NCBI GenBank assembly: GCA_009746045.1
Contig: RPFO01001362.1
Span: 34,706 to 98,705, forward strand
Direction of reading: 5' to 3'
From: Mesostigma viride
Taxonomy: Eukaryota > Streptophyta > Mesostigmatophyceae > Mesostigmatales > Mesostigmataceae
DNA length: 64,000 nt
How positions within the stretch are numbered: the first letter of the stretch is position 1; the number at the start of each line of letters is the position of its first letter. The notes beneath the pieces are model-generated. The model was not told the origin of the DNA and did no database searches. It saw only the letters and a program-made list of their open reading frames with translations. Shown here piece by piece: positions 40,109 to 49,205 of the stretch. The position numbers and the translations under genes are program-made.

Positions 40109-42199
40109 ATGACAGATGCGACATCTCGGGCCATCAACGTTATAGTCGGCCTGTTAAAGCAAGCGATGGATAAGCCGGAAGGCACGGAGGCGGAAAGAGT
40201 GGAGAAGGCGCGCATGTTGAACTCTCTGCTCATGCTCTTCCGATTGCTAAAAGCTCGGTTGGTGGGGTCATCGGACCCGCCCCCTCCTGCAACTGAAGGG
40301 TGGCGTCCTGCCATCATTGACTACGACGGCGGGTGGCACCCCGGCCCCCCCGCGCGATTGCCAGATGTGGGGGGTGGGGAATACTCATCATATTCGTCCA
40401 TGGACACCTCTTCCTATCGCCAAGACGGCGGCGGGGGGTCTTTCACTTCTCCAGCTCCCATAAAGCCGAAGCCGGTCAAACCCGCACCAGAGCCCAAATT
40501 ACCAAATACAACACAAAGCGGGACACAAACAGCACCACCGACCGCGACACAGACAGCCACACAAACAGAGATTACAGATCAGCTCGCGGAGGAAACTATA
40601 AAGGCGGTTATGGAGGGGTTTGCAGTTGAAGACAATCCCAAGCCAACACTAATGAATTTAGAACTACAATCTAAAATAGACACGCTCGCAGATGAACATG
40701 AAACGAATGTCAAAAATGCCGCCGTCGCAGCAGCAGCAAAAGCAGCAGCAGCAAATGCAGCAGCAGCAAAAGCAGCAGCAGCAAAAGCAGCAGCAGCAAA
40801 AGAAGCAGCAGCAAATGCAGCAGCAGCAAAAGCAGCAGCAGAAAATGTAGCAGCGCCACAATCCGCCTGGTCCGACACGGTTTGGTCCAGGAGGGTTGGC
40901 AAAAAGAAAGAAGACCCCACATCATTTGCAAAAGCACCTAATGCAGAGGGGGGCGTCCCAGCAGGCAAATGGTCACAGTTTGTAGACGCAATTGCTAAAT
41001 TCAGGTCAAGGGGGCGTGGTCCCGCAAATCCAGCACCGGCACCAGAACCAACAGCAACAGCAGCAGCACAAGCAGCAGCACAAGCAGCAGCACAAGCAGC
41101 AGCACGAGCGGCACAACCACCGCAACCACAGCAACCACCACAGCAACCACAGCAACCACCACAGCAACCACAGCAATTACCACAGCAACCACAGCAACCA
41201 CCACCAGCACAGACACAAACACCAGCACAACCACCACCAGCACAGACACAAACACCAGCACAAGCAGCAGCACAAGCAGCAGCACGAGCGGCACAACCAC
41301 CGCAACCACAGCAACCACCACAGCAACCACAGCAACCACCACAGCAACCACAGCAACCACAGCAACCACCACCAGCACAGACACAAACACCAGCACAACC
41401 ACCACCAGCACAGACACAAACACCAGCACAAGCAGCAGCACAAGCAGCAGCACGAGCGGCACAACCACCGCAACCACAGCAACCACCACAGCAACCACAG
41501 CAACCACCACAGCAACCACAGCAACCACAGCAACCACAGCAACCACCACCAGCACAGACACAAACACCAGCACAACCACCACCAGCACAGACACAAACAC
41601 CAGCACGACCATCGACACCACCGCCAACGACACCAGCAGACGCCGATACGTGGGTACATTCTGAAGCTGAACGTCCGCTAAGGGGTCCTCCGATTACCAA
41701 ACTAGGCCATTCTGATAAAGTTGTTAAAGATAGTGTGTCCCTCCGTAAATATTACAATGATCTAAAAACGATACAAGGCGAAGAGATCAAACCACTGTTA
41801 GCGAACGGACTGAAAGTAGGGAAGCTTAAACTGCCAGAGGATCTAGGCTACAAAGACCCAACTTCCCAAACGGAATTGGATAACTTTATACAAGGACTTG
41901 GGGATGACGTAGAAATAACAGAAGTTGTAACAGACCATCAGAATCGGATAATCGGAGTATTCTACAAGAACCCTAAGTCTAAAAAAACGGAAGAAAGTTA
42001 CGGTTGGAACAAATTTCCAAAGTACCGCGCCCCCACCAATGCCCCACTAGGCCTCCCGGCTACGATGGGGGCTGGTCGGCATGGTTTGGGCCAACACGAG
42101 GTGTTGTTTCCCACAATGCCGTCATTCCCCTACGCGACATACGGAGATCAGGTTCCGTATTCCTACACGCAATCGGCAGCGGAGATACCGGTAATGTGA
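40109..42199 (+). CDS. Gln/Pro/Ala tandem-repeat protein
   Basis: 696 residues from ATG 40109. The N-terminal 60 residues are helical. A Gly/Ser/Pro linker and Thr/Gln-rich part follow, then an Ala-Lys run (AAAKAAAAKAAAA, about 205-250). A large low-complexity block (about 310-510) is built of three near-identical units of PPQPQQPPQQ and PPAQTQTPAQ type. The C-terminal 180 residues form a normal-composition domain (KLPEDLGYKDPTSQTELDNF) ending in a Tyr/Pro-rich tail. No enzymatic motif. The antisense frames of this block are artefacts. Possibly a virion or matrix protein; unknown. Confidence 0.72.
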   Translation: MTDATSRAINVIVGLLKQAMDKPEGTEAERVEKARMLNSLLMLFRLLKARLVGSSDPPPPATEGWRPAIIDYDGGWHPGPPARLPDVGGGEYSSYSSMDTSSYRQDGGGGSFTSPAPIKPKPVKPAPEPKLPNTTQSGTQTAPPTATQTATQTEITDQLAEETIKAVMEGFAVEDNPKPTLMNLELQSKIDTLADEHETNVKNAAVAAAAKAAAANAAAAKAAAAKAAAAKEAAANAAAAKAAAENVAAPQSAWSDTVWSRRVGKKKEDPTSFAKAPNAEGGVPAGKWSQFVDAIAKFRSRGRGPANPAPAPEPTATAAAQAAAQAAAQAAARAAQPPQPQQPPQQPQQPPQQPQQLPQQPQQPPPAQTQTPAQPPPAQTQTPAQAAAQAAARAAQPPQPQQPPQQPQQPPQQPQQPQQPPPAQTQTPAQPPPAQTQTPAQAAAQAAARAAQPPQPQQPPQQPQQPPQQPQQPQQPQQPPPAQTQTPAQPPPAQTQTPARPSTPPPTTPADADTWVHSEAERPLRGPPITKLGHSDKVVKDSVSLRKYYNDLKTIQGEEIKPLLANGLKVGKLKLPEDLGYKDPTSQTELDNFIQGLGDDVEITEVVTDHQNRIIGVFYKNPKSKKTEESYGWNKFPKYRAPTNAPLGLPATMGAGRHGLGQHEVLFPTMPSFPYATYGDQVPYSYTQSAAEIPVM
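41040..41632. repeat. Three tandem units encoding the Gln/Pro/Ala block
   Basis: Units of about 180-200 bp beginning near 41070, 41260 and 41430 share agcagcacgagcggcacaac and the following cagcaaccaccacagcaacc pattern, differing in the number of 9-18 bp subunits. The strand bias is strong (C and A on plus). Likely length-variable. Confidence 0.85.
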
Positions 42200-42227
42200 T
42201 TTCTTTATTGATAAATTACATTGCCAT

Positions 42228-43544
42228 TCACGCGGACCAGGAGCTGCTGTACAGCATCTGTAGAGCGCGGGCTACAGGGGGGGATGACAAGCTCATGGAG
42301 TGCAGGGTGTGCATCACGCGGTCGCGGTACATGGGGACCGTCTCCCCCTCCACCATGTCCCTGATGGCGTGCACGAGCATGTACACACCCTGAGGGAGCT
42401 GGTGCCTCATGCCATCTACGAGGCACCGGACCGCTTGCTGAAACGGGTCCATGCCATCCAAGGGGGCGAGGCGCGTGTAATCTGCCACAGACGGCGGCGG
42501 CGCTTGCACGAGCGGTGGGGGGGGCATTGTCTTGGCCGCGGAGGGGGCGCAGGGTGCGTCACTTTTGCGCAAGAGTCGAATCTCCTCCATGCTCGTGCGC
42601 AACTTATCGATCTCCTTCTCGAGCCTCGCACACTTCTCGTCTCTGAACGCCAGGTCCGTGCGCAAAATCTGGTTCTGAGTGTGTTTGTCCATCTCCGGGA
42701 GCTCCGACGCCTTGACTCTGTCCGCATCGTGCACCCACGCAGGGGTGGACTTCAATGGCAGCGGGGTCTGCGACAGTTTCTCCATCAGCCTCTTGGACTC
42801 GGGGTACAACACTTCCGCCCTGTCCATCTTCTTGGCCAGGTCGTAGAACTCTCGCTTCGCCGTTCCATCCGCGTCATCGAATCGCTTCAGTGCGCGGGAG
42901 TAATTGGACAGTACGTCTTCGCACCACGCGAGGGTGAAGTACAGCTGCACTTTCCTCCTTTCCGCCTCCCTCTTCAACAGGTCGGCGCCCTTCGCAAAGT
43001 GTCGCACGTTGTGATTTTTCGACACCTTGACCTCGGACTTGTGGACGAACGCGTCCGTTCCCAGGAGCTTGAGGAGGTGATTGCACATGGCCACTCGCTT
43101 CTCTACGCTGTCTGGATGGCACGGGATTGCAAGGACAAACGGCTTGACGAGTTCGAGCGTCACGTGCACTCCTCCACAGGTTCGCGGCAGGTCGTGAACG
43201 ACCGCACCCTTAATCCCGGTGTCCTCGATTTCCGCGTATTGGATACCCTTGAAGCAGGTAGATTCCGTTACGTAAACGCCGATATCCCTGGTTCGGAACA
43301 CCACAGACTTGGACTGGGCGTCTATCCTTTTTGTCCGGATGTAAGGTCTGATGGGCCCCAACGGTTGCTCGAACCACTTGTCCACGTCCACTTCCACATC
43401 GGTGGGATCAGGGAGTCTCACAGCCCCTTTATTGTACGATGCGGCATACCTCTCGTGTTCCAGTGCGGCCCTGGCAGCCATAGCCGACACGTTATCTCGA
43501 CTGCGACCTCTCTCCAGATGTCCGACATCCTCGTCCTCTATCAT
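42228..43544 (-). CDS. Hypothetical protein, 438 aa, with C-terminal coiled coil
   Basis: ATG 43544 (MIEDEDVGHL) is used; upstream codons of the open frame are unlikely to be translated. Residues 40-200 are alpha/beta (SVVFRTRDIGVYVTEST; GVHVTLELVKPFVLAIP). Residues about 290-330 form a short coiled coil (RLEKEIDKLRTSMEEIRLLRK), followed by a Pro-rich linker and a helical C-terminal domain. Convergent with the repeat protein (28-bp gap) and divergent from the J-domain gene across an AGATCT-rich region. No family recognised. Confidence 0.7.
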   Translation of the reverse strand: MIEDEDVGHLERGRSRDNVSAMAARAALEHERYAASYNKGAVRLPDPTDVEVDVDKWFEQPLGPIRPYIRTKRIDAQSKSVVFRTRDIGVYVTESTCFKGIQYAEIEDTGIKGAVVHDLPRTCGGVHVTLELVKPFVLAIPCHPDSVEKRVAMCNHLLKLLGTDAFVHKSEVKVSKNHNVRHFAKGADLLKREAERRKVQLYFTLAWCEDVLSNYSRALKRFDDADGTAKREFYDLAKKMDRAEVLYPESKRLMEKLSQTPLPLKSTPAWVHDADRVKASELPEMDKHTQNQILRTDLAFRDEKCARLEKEIDKLRTSMEEIRLLRKSDAPCAPSAAKTMPPPPLVQAPPPSVADYTRLAPLDGMDPFQQAVRCLVDGMRHQLPQGVYMLVHAIRDMVEGETVPMYRDRVMHTLHSMSLSSPPVARALQMLYSSSWSA

Positions 43545-43987
43545 GGACACGTGAGAAAGTGCATGTGTGAGCGAGCGAGCGCTCCGAAATGCGCATGGTG
43601 CGTTCTGAGGCGGGAGAAAACTGAATTCAAATGACAGATCCGTTAAAAGACCCAATATGTGACGGGGCAGTGCACAGTCACGAGATCCCGTGCTAGGCGG
43701 AATCTCGGGATCTCGAGATCTCGTGCTAAGCGTCTGACGAGATCAGTAACCGTCTGACGCGGATAAAGTTAGATCTCCGTCCAGATCAGTGACAAGACAG
43801 CGAGATCTCTGTCCAAAATATCCAGATCTGTCCAGATCAGTGACAAGGCGAGATCTCTGATGCAGGGTAGCCACATCATCATCTGTGACTGGGCCACTGA
43901 GATGCATGTGTGTGCCTCTGGATGAATGATTGACAGGCGTGGACAAGGCGATTTTGGGGCGCTGGGCGCTGGGAGTGGCACTCAGCC
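43545..43987. promoter_or_regulatory. Divergent intergenic region with AGATCT array
   Basis: 443 bp between divergent genes. Within 43675-43865 there are five AGATCT and several GATC half-sites in recurring phrases: tccagatcagtgacaag occurs twice, and gcgagatctctg twice. The regular recurrence suggests binding sites for a transcription factor; this is inferred. Confidence 0.5.
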
Positions 43988-45310
43988 ATGGGAAACCTCG
44001 AGAGCACGCTCCGTGCGTTTGAAAAGTTGACCAACGGCGAGAAAAGGGATTTGTTTCAGCGCCTTTTGTTGGGCAGTGTCCCACTCACGGACGATGCTAT
44101 CAAAATTTACCGCCAAAACCGCCACGAAATCATCCACGTCCGCAAGGATATGGGTGCAGCAAAGGCGAATTTTCGAAGGCTCTCCAAACGAATCCACCCT
44201 GATAAATGGAAGCACAAGCGGTCCACGGAAGTTTTCCAGGTCATGAGTGGGTGTTTTGAGCTGATCGAGGAACACAAGCTCACATTTTTCACGTACCTCG
44301 AGACCCCTATGAAATCCCATGATCGCCCAGACCCCTGGGAAAGGATGTGGAGTAAGACGCTGGAGGTGTGCATGGACGTGCATGATCACAACGAGTTGGA
44401 CGCGGAGGACTTGGCCGAATTCATCATCTCCGAGGGCTGCAGGTTGGCCTGTGAGGATTCGGTACAGAACTTCCAAGTGGACATGTGGAAGGGGGTAGAG
44501 GGCTACTTCAACGCCCTAAACCCCTCCGACGCCCGCCGCGCGGTCAACATCGTTTCCATGTTGAGGGCGAAGGTCAGCCGCCGCGCGAAAGTCCCGTCTT
44601 ATTACGATCTGGTGCGCGACGACATCAAGCAGATGCGCGCGTCCTGCATGTACAACAGGAGAGTGGAGAAGAACCCCGACTACACCAGGCAGGAGTTCTA
44701 CAAGGAGTATCCGGACGTGTGCCCGCCGTGGTGGCCGCGCGGGGCGTGCAATAACGGATTCAAGAAGGCGGCGCCGGCCGCACTCTTCGCAAAGCCCATG
44801 CCTCCCTGCGCAAATGTGCAGAGCTTCAAGCCGCGGTCCTTTGCGGAGTGGATGGAAGGCAGGAAGCGCGTGGAACGCGAGCACGGCAACCACACGAGGA
44901 AGAAGAGGGGCGGTGCGGCATCGACGAGCGCCCCCAAGCGCAAGGCGCCTCGCACGACGGGGCGGTGCGTGTTCGTGGATGACGAGGCGGAGGACGAGGA
45001 CGAGGACGAGGAGGAGGTGGAGGAGGAAGACGAGATAGAGGAGTCAGACGACGGGTTCATTAACGACGAGGAGGAGGAGGAGGAGGAGGAGGAGGGGGGC
45101 ATCGCGATGGCGGATGACGTCGCGGCGACTCAAAAAAAACGCAGGGCCGCGGGGGTGCATTCAGACACCGCGTGCTCGTCCGCCGCCAAGAGCTGGTCAG
45201 GGGCGGGGCGGGGGTGCTCGTCCAGCGCCAAGAGCGGTGCACCCCTGCGAAAGTGCGACATTCGTAATTTCTTTGTGCGGCGCGCGTCTACCGCGTCCCC
45301 AAGAACCTGA
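43988..45310 (+). CDS. J-domain-like protein with acidic tail and C-terminal DIRxFF motif
   Basis: 440 residues. Residues about 38-95 resemble a J domain: ANFRRLSKRIHPDKW with the HPD tripeptide at 70-72, followed by a helix (VFQVMSGCFELIEEH). J domains stimulate Hsp70 ATPase. The central 170 residues are helical and of unknown type. The tail has basic KRK motifs, then a strongly acidic run (EDEDEDEEEVEEED, EEEEEEEEGG). The last 20 residues contain KCDIRNFFVRR, which resembles a PCNA-interacting peptide of the DIRxFF type. It overlaps the minus-strand small membrane gene by 23 bp. J-domain call moderate; PIP call inferred. Confidence 0.75.
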   Translation: MGNLESTLRAFEKLTNGEKRDLFQRLLLGSVPLTDDAIKIYRQNRHEIIHVRKDMGAAKANFRRLSKRIHPDKWKHKRSTEVFQVMSGCFELIEEHKLTFFTYLETPMKSHDRPDPWERMWSKTLEVCMDVHDHNELDAEDLAEFIISEGCRLACEDSVQNFQVDMWKGVEGYFNALNPSDARRAVNIVSMLRAKVSRRAKVPSYYDLVRDDIKQMRASCMYNRRVEKNPDYTRQEFYKEYPDVCPPWWPRGACNNGFKKAAPAALFAKPMPPCANVQSFKPRSFAEWMEGRKRVEREHGNHTRKKRGGAASTSAPKRKAPRTTGRCVFVDDEAEDEDEDEEEVEEEDEIEESDDGFINDEEEEEEEEEGGIAMADDVAATQKKRRAAGVHSDTACSSAAKSWSGAGRGCSSSAKSGAPLRKCDIRNFFVRRASTASPRT

Positions 45311-45470
45311 AAAACCTCTTGCCCTTGTACAGATACCCGCCTACCAGTGCGGCTATGATGATGAAGAACACTACAAGGAATGCCTTTCTCTCCGCTGGCG
45401 TCATTGGCTGCGAAGGGGCGGTGCTGATATACCCAGTCTGTCTATTGGAGCTTCCTATGTTGACCTTCAT
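45288..45470 (-). CDS. Small single-pass membrane protein, 60 aa
   Basis: ATG 45470. The polar N-terminal 30 residues are followed by one clear transmembrane helix (FLVVFFIIIAALVGGYL) and a short basic tail (YKGKRFFRFLG), which predicts N-out or lumenal topology. Small tail-anchored-like proteins of this layout are common inner-membrane virion components in NCLDVs. No family recognised. Confidence 0.72.
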   Translation of the reverse strand: MKVNIGSSNRQTGYISTAPSQPMTPAERKAFLVVFFIIIAALVGGYLYKGKRFFRFLGTR

Positions 45471-45490
45471 GAGTTTTATATGATGTTAAT

Positions 45491-45514
45491 GTAAATAAAG
45501 ACAATTTTATTCGA
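45491..45514. promoter_or_regulatory. Opposed AATAAA/TTTATT polyadenylation signals
   Basis: AATAAA (45494-45499) faces TTTATT (45506-45511), serving the plus-strand J-domain gene and the minus-strand DUF5871-like gene. A similar pair lies at 33435-33440 and 33471-33476. Confidence 0.5.
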
Positions 45515-45543
45515 TCATGTTTTAATTACACGAGCAATCGGAC

Positions 45544-46230
45544 TCAGTCCGACCCCATATCCTGGGCCTGGTCAACGGGCTCCCTATCAATGAACGAGTA
45601 GCCGTGTGGGATGCGGTTGTTAGGGAAGAACTGCACCATCTTCACGATGGGGCTGCATCCAAACTGCTTGTCCATGAACCACAGCCTCGGCACCTCGAGG
45701 ATGACCTGCACTTCCATTCCCTTTTCCAAATCCTCCATTGTCGCCGGCTGCTTGGTGTCATCAAAAAACTGGCAGTCGGGCTTCCCGTTTCGGAACGGAA
45801 TGGAGCACTTGAGAGTGGGGGGGTATTGCTCCTTCTTGGAGGGCTTGACCGCGGACGTGTAGAGCTCGTTCACCACGTCGAAGCTGATCTTCTTGTTGAA
45901 CCAAATGGTGCTTTTCTCAAAGGACGTGTTTTTGTTTCGCTCGTCAAACGCGGTCCACCGTTCGTAGAACTTGCCGATATCCTCTTCCTTGCTGAGGTAG
46001 TCATCGAAGCTCAGGTCCAGACTGTACTTTTGCGCCTGCGCCTTTCCCTCAAAACAGCTCACGCCGAATGGGACTCTCATCTTCGGCGTCTGGATGCGGA
46101 TGGGGATTTCCTTCCCGTCCTTGTCATAGTTCAGGTACACCGACAGCCCGCCAGTGGTGGACCTCTTGGGGTCGCGGTATATAACCTTCTCTGGGTCAAA
46201 GTCCTCAAAGAGGACGATCGTGGACGCCAT
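45544..46230 (-). CDS. NCLDV-conserved protein (DUF5871-like)
   Basis: 228 residues with the pattern of a family widespread in large DNA viruses: an N-terminal VIYRDPKR, then LSVYLNYD...IPIRIQTPKMRVPFGVS, a central FYERWTAFDE, YPPTLKCSIPF, and a C-terminal VILEVPRLWFMDKQFGCSPIVKMVQ. I believe this is DUF5871, sometimes proposed to be a single-stranded-DNA-binding OB-fold protein; that function is not verified here. The C terminus is acidic, as in many SSBs. Confidence 0.82.
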   Translation of the reverse strand: MASTIVLFEDFDPEKVIYRDPKRSTTGGLSVYLNYDKDGKEIPIRIQTPKMRVPFGVSCFEGKAQAQKYSLDLSFDDYLSKEEDIGKFYERWTAFDERNKNTSFEKSTIWFNKKISFDVVNELYTSAVKPSKKEQYPPTLKCSIPFRNGKPDCQFFDDTKQPATMEDLEKGMEVQVILEVPRLWFMDKQFGCSPIVKMVQFFPNNRIPHGYSFIDREPVDQAQDMGSD

Positions 46231-46343
46231 GTGGACAACTTGCGGACGCTGAGGACGCTGAGGACGCTTGGGATGAATGGTGGGACAAGGACGAGCGGTG
46301 CGAGAACGAGCTCAGATCCAAGGATTCACAGGGGCGGGGGGTT

Positions 46344-46934
46344 TTATACCACCTCGTCTGCCCATCTGCCAACGTGGATCTCCTCCCCCATCGACGTGGA
46401 TCCCGCGTCACTAGGAGATCCAATTGCCACGTCAGTAGCTGGAGATGTGCGATCAACGATGACCTTGCAATCTGCCAGAAACCGTCCCAAGGGTGTACGG
46501 CCCTTCATGTCATGCACAAATTGGCACACGAGCTGGATGTTGCCTGGGCTGTACTCCGCGTTGGTGTCGATCAGATCCATAGCCGCCGAGAGGGGCGCGC
46601 GCCGCCCATCCCACTTGTACTCGTGCTGCATGTCCATACCGGTGATCGCGCACTTGCCACCCTGCTTTTCCCACACACCCTGCAGGTCTTTGTCGCTGAT
46701 GACGACCCTGCGCTGGTCGCGGCTCTTCGTGTGTCGCCCCACCCTTCCGAGGAGGTGCCTGAAGTACCCGTCACGCGTGTTGCGGTACGTGGTCACTGAC
46801 TCCCTCCTGCACTCGCGGCACAGCCCCGCGTACCTCCTGTTGCGGCTGTCGAACATGTACTTTTCCTTGGTCTGCTTGCACACGCCACACACCAGCATAT
46901 CCATGTGTGTCGCCCCTACACGGTACGTGTCCAT
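46344..46934 (-). CDS. HNH endonuclease with N-terminal zinc finger
   Basis: 196 residues. An N-terminal CGVC...CREC pair forms a zinc finger (residues 16-42). The HNH part follows: WEKQGGKCAITGMDM, then SAAMDLIDTNAEYSPGNIQLVCQFVHDMKG. The final Asn/His position reads His, and the first His of the HNH triad is uncertain, so activity is not assured. Such free-standing HNH genes in large viruses are often mobile homing-type nucleases. It lies 12 bp from the stop of the LTR-interrupted gene. Confidence 0.85.
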   Translation of the reverse strand: MDTYRVGATHMDMLVCGVCKQTKEKYMFDSRNRRYAGLCRECRRESVTTYRNTRDGYFRHLLGRVGRHTKSRDQRRVVISDKDLQGVWEKQGGKCAITGMDMQHEYKWDGRRAPLSAAMDLIDTNAEYSPGNIQLVCQFVHDMKGRTPLGRFLADCKVIVDRTSPATDVAIGSPSDAGSTSMGEEIHVGRWADEVV

Positions 46935-46946
46935 ATTTGTTGCCTC

Positions 46947-47191
46947 CTATCCGCACAGCGTGACGGCGCTCACATTGCCCACGCGGGATGTGGGGTTGAC
47001 AGTGAATAACATCTGCTCGATCTGCGCGTCGCTTGATGGGGGGGCAGCTGGGTCAGATACGGGCGCCTGGTGGGTCGCGTGCTTAGTGTCTTTCCCTTTA
47101 TGGTGGAGACGCAAGATGCACGCCGAGCCCACGGGGTGCGATTTCGGGAACACGGCGCCTTCGTACGCCTTCGGGTCGTCCTTCTTGAACA
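46947..47191 (-). pseudogene. 3' part of the gene interrupted by the LTR element
   Basis: 80 codons to the stop at 46947, beginning on the minus strand right after the 5-bp duplication (47187-47191). The first codons are KKDDPKAYEGAVFPKS. The ATG seen at the junction is created by the first base of the element and is not the native start. The sequence continues in frame the 5' part at 49807-50793. Lys/Pro-rich start, otherwise no motif. Confidence 0.85.
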
Positions 47192-47792
47192 TGTCAGGGT
47201 TTTAGTATAAACCCTGCATGTGCCCGTTTGCCAGCCTATGTTATGTTGTGGCCAATCTTCTGTATTTTCTGGCCAAGGATATTATTAGGGCTGAGTAGGG
47301 CTTGCCGTGTTCTTTCCGGCGGTACTTTTCTTATGACGGACAGTTGAGTATGCACAAAGATATTAGGTGCCGAAGTTAGGATTAATTCGGCTCTACCTTG
47401 TGGTTGCATGGTACGACTTGTAGGGCGTGAGTATCTCGTGCCATTTGGCGGTGGCTAACTCCTAGCGCCGCGCAATAGTGGGGTCGAATATTGGTGCCGA
47501 ATATTCGCATCATTGCCTAGTGGATTTTGTGTGCCAGTTGTTCAAGTCGAGACACTTTATGTGTTAAGTTAACGTAGGGATAATGTGTGCAGCCGACATT
47601 GGACATTGTTTAAGAGGTCGGCGTGCACCTTTTCACGTTACCTGATGGTGGGCCAGTTGCCTTGTGGCTTGGCAATGGACACCGGTCACGGTCCTTAAAT
47701 TCTATATATGCGTCTTTTATTGTATTAATGAAATGAGTTGTGCCGCAACATTTGAGCTCATTCGTTGACGCATTATTATAGGATTTTTGACA
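47192..47792 (+). repeat. 5' LTR (601 bp)
   Basis: Begins TGTCAGGG and ends TTTTTGACA. It contains an inverted pair agggttt/aaaccct just inside its start and a TATATA near 47703, followed by TTTTATTG, which may provide promoter and processing signals. By reading, it differs from the 3' copy only at 47518 (T versus G). Confidence 0.95.
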
Positions 47793-47804
47793 TGGTATCG
47801 GGAG
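47793..47804 (+). other. Putative primer-binding site
   Basis: TGGTATCGGGAG directly abuts the 5' LTR. TGGTATC matches the start of the common initiator-Met tRNA primer site (TGGTATCAGAGC); the following bases match only in part, so the tRNA is a likely but not certain assignment. Confidence 0.7.
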
Positions 47805-49197
47805 GGAAAGTTCCCCACCTTTGAGACGACTTTGAACGACATTCTTGTGACCATGATGAAGCCATTTTACCCTGCCGGCGCATATAATTGATGGCGGCAG
47901 CGTTGTTACGTAATTTCGTGAGCAATGTCGTGAGGATTCATACGTCGCAGCATTTTGAATTTGAAGTTCGGCGGAACGGGCAGAAATTTCATGGGTCGAC
48001 AGGCCTGGGCCAGCGCAGCCACGCAGGCGAGTTGTTATATGTGTCAAAGCCAGCGGAACTTTCATGTTTCGGGTTTGCTGTGGGCTGGCGCCGCCTGGCG
48101 TTGAGCCCCGCATGGCGAGGTCAAGGCTCTGGTTCCAGCTGGGTGCAGACTTTTTTCTCTTTTTCTGTACCAGTGACCTGCGCATCAACATGTGGCTCGG
48201 AGCGGACGTCGGCTGGAATTTTGCGAGCAACCAGCGCAACGGATTGTCGCCATTTTTGGTGGCGCAGCCTGCGGAATTTCCAGCATTTTTTGTCGACGAG
48301 GACTGCCTGCCTGCCGGCTTTTTGTTGGCGATGAAGATGTTGGCCAGGAGTGCCAGCATGGCCTCTCTTTTGAAGCTGGCTATGCCAGTGGGTTTTTGAT
48401 TTTGAAGCTGGTCAGGAGTACCAGTGAGCTGCATGTTATTTTAGAAGCTCTAAGCCAAGGGAGCTTCTGACATTTTAAAGCTGACAAAAATATTTGCCCC
48501 CACTTATTTCTTGAGGGGGGGGTGTGTGGCATGAGACTGGCTCGCGACGACATTTGTGGGGCCTAACGTGGCCTGTGGTCTGTATTGACCTACTTTGGGA
48601 TGTACGCGCCTGCTTTGCATGCAAACTTGGTGGTCAGCTGTGTTTTTGAATGGACGAGGCAAACTAGCATGTGCAGCCTAGTGTTTTGGCCAGTCTGGAG
48701 GTTGGGATCAGTCCAACCTGTTATGGGAGCGCTCTGGGGGAAGTTCTTGGTTGACTTTCCATGCTCGGGACCTGATCACTCCCGGGAGTTTGTTGGCACG
48801 ACGGCGTGCCAGCGTGGGGCCGTGGAGGCCTTGGGACCGTGGTGGTCCATTTTAGGGCTATTGGTAGCCTGATGGGGCAGTGTTTGCCCATGTGTGCTAT
48901 TCCTGGCAAGTGTAGTTGTTGTGACTTATTGCTGTGTTTCTGCATCAGACCTGGGACGCTGCGGCTGTCAGTTTATACCTCTAGGGACGCCTGGATGTAT
49001 TTTGGAAGAGACACAGGCATGTAGCACCTTTGTTGTTCTGACCAGGATGGCATTTTTCCAGTGAATTTGTTGCTGGATGGTTCCTTGGGAGGGGCTTCCC
49101 GGGTAAGGGGGGGTTGCTGGGGTATGTTGTACCCGGCAAGCCCTACCCTAGTTGAGGGGGGGCTTGACGTTCATTGGACCCTGCACTGGCACCGTGC
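47805..49197 (+). other. Retroelement interior without recognised genes
   Basis: About 1.4 kb. Short frames on both strands (for example 47888-48334 plus) have no retroviral motifs: no YxDD box, no CCHC knuckle, no DTG protease. Several G/T-rich stretches occur. The longest minus frame runs out of the interior into the LTR and is an artefact. The interior is probably a non-coding or packaging region of a TRIM/LARD-like element. Confidence 0.75.
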
Positions 49198-49205
49198 AAG
49201 GGGGG
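49198..49205 (+). other. Putative polypurine tract
   Basis: AAGGGGGG directly precedes the 3' LTR, the position of the plus-strand primer in LTR retroelements. Confidence 0.7.

Noticed and set aside
40579..41700. Minus-strand Cys/Gly-rich ORF over the Gln/Pro repeat
   Set aside because: Antisense artefact of the CAG/CCA repeats; the plus-strand frame has proper non-repetitive ends.
43675..43865. AGATCT arrays as a CRISPR-like repeat array
   Set aside because: Repeat units are short, irregular in spacing and palindromic at only six bases; no spacers of constant length and no cas genes.
47610..48434. Minus-strand 274-aa ORF in the retroelement
   Set aside because: Its C-terminal part is LTR sequence also found at the end of the 49624-51009 frame; no conserved motif; chance read-through.
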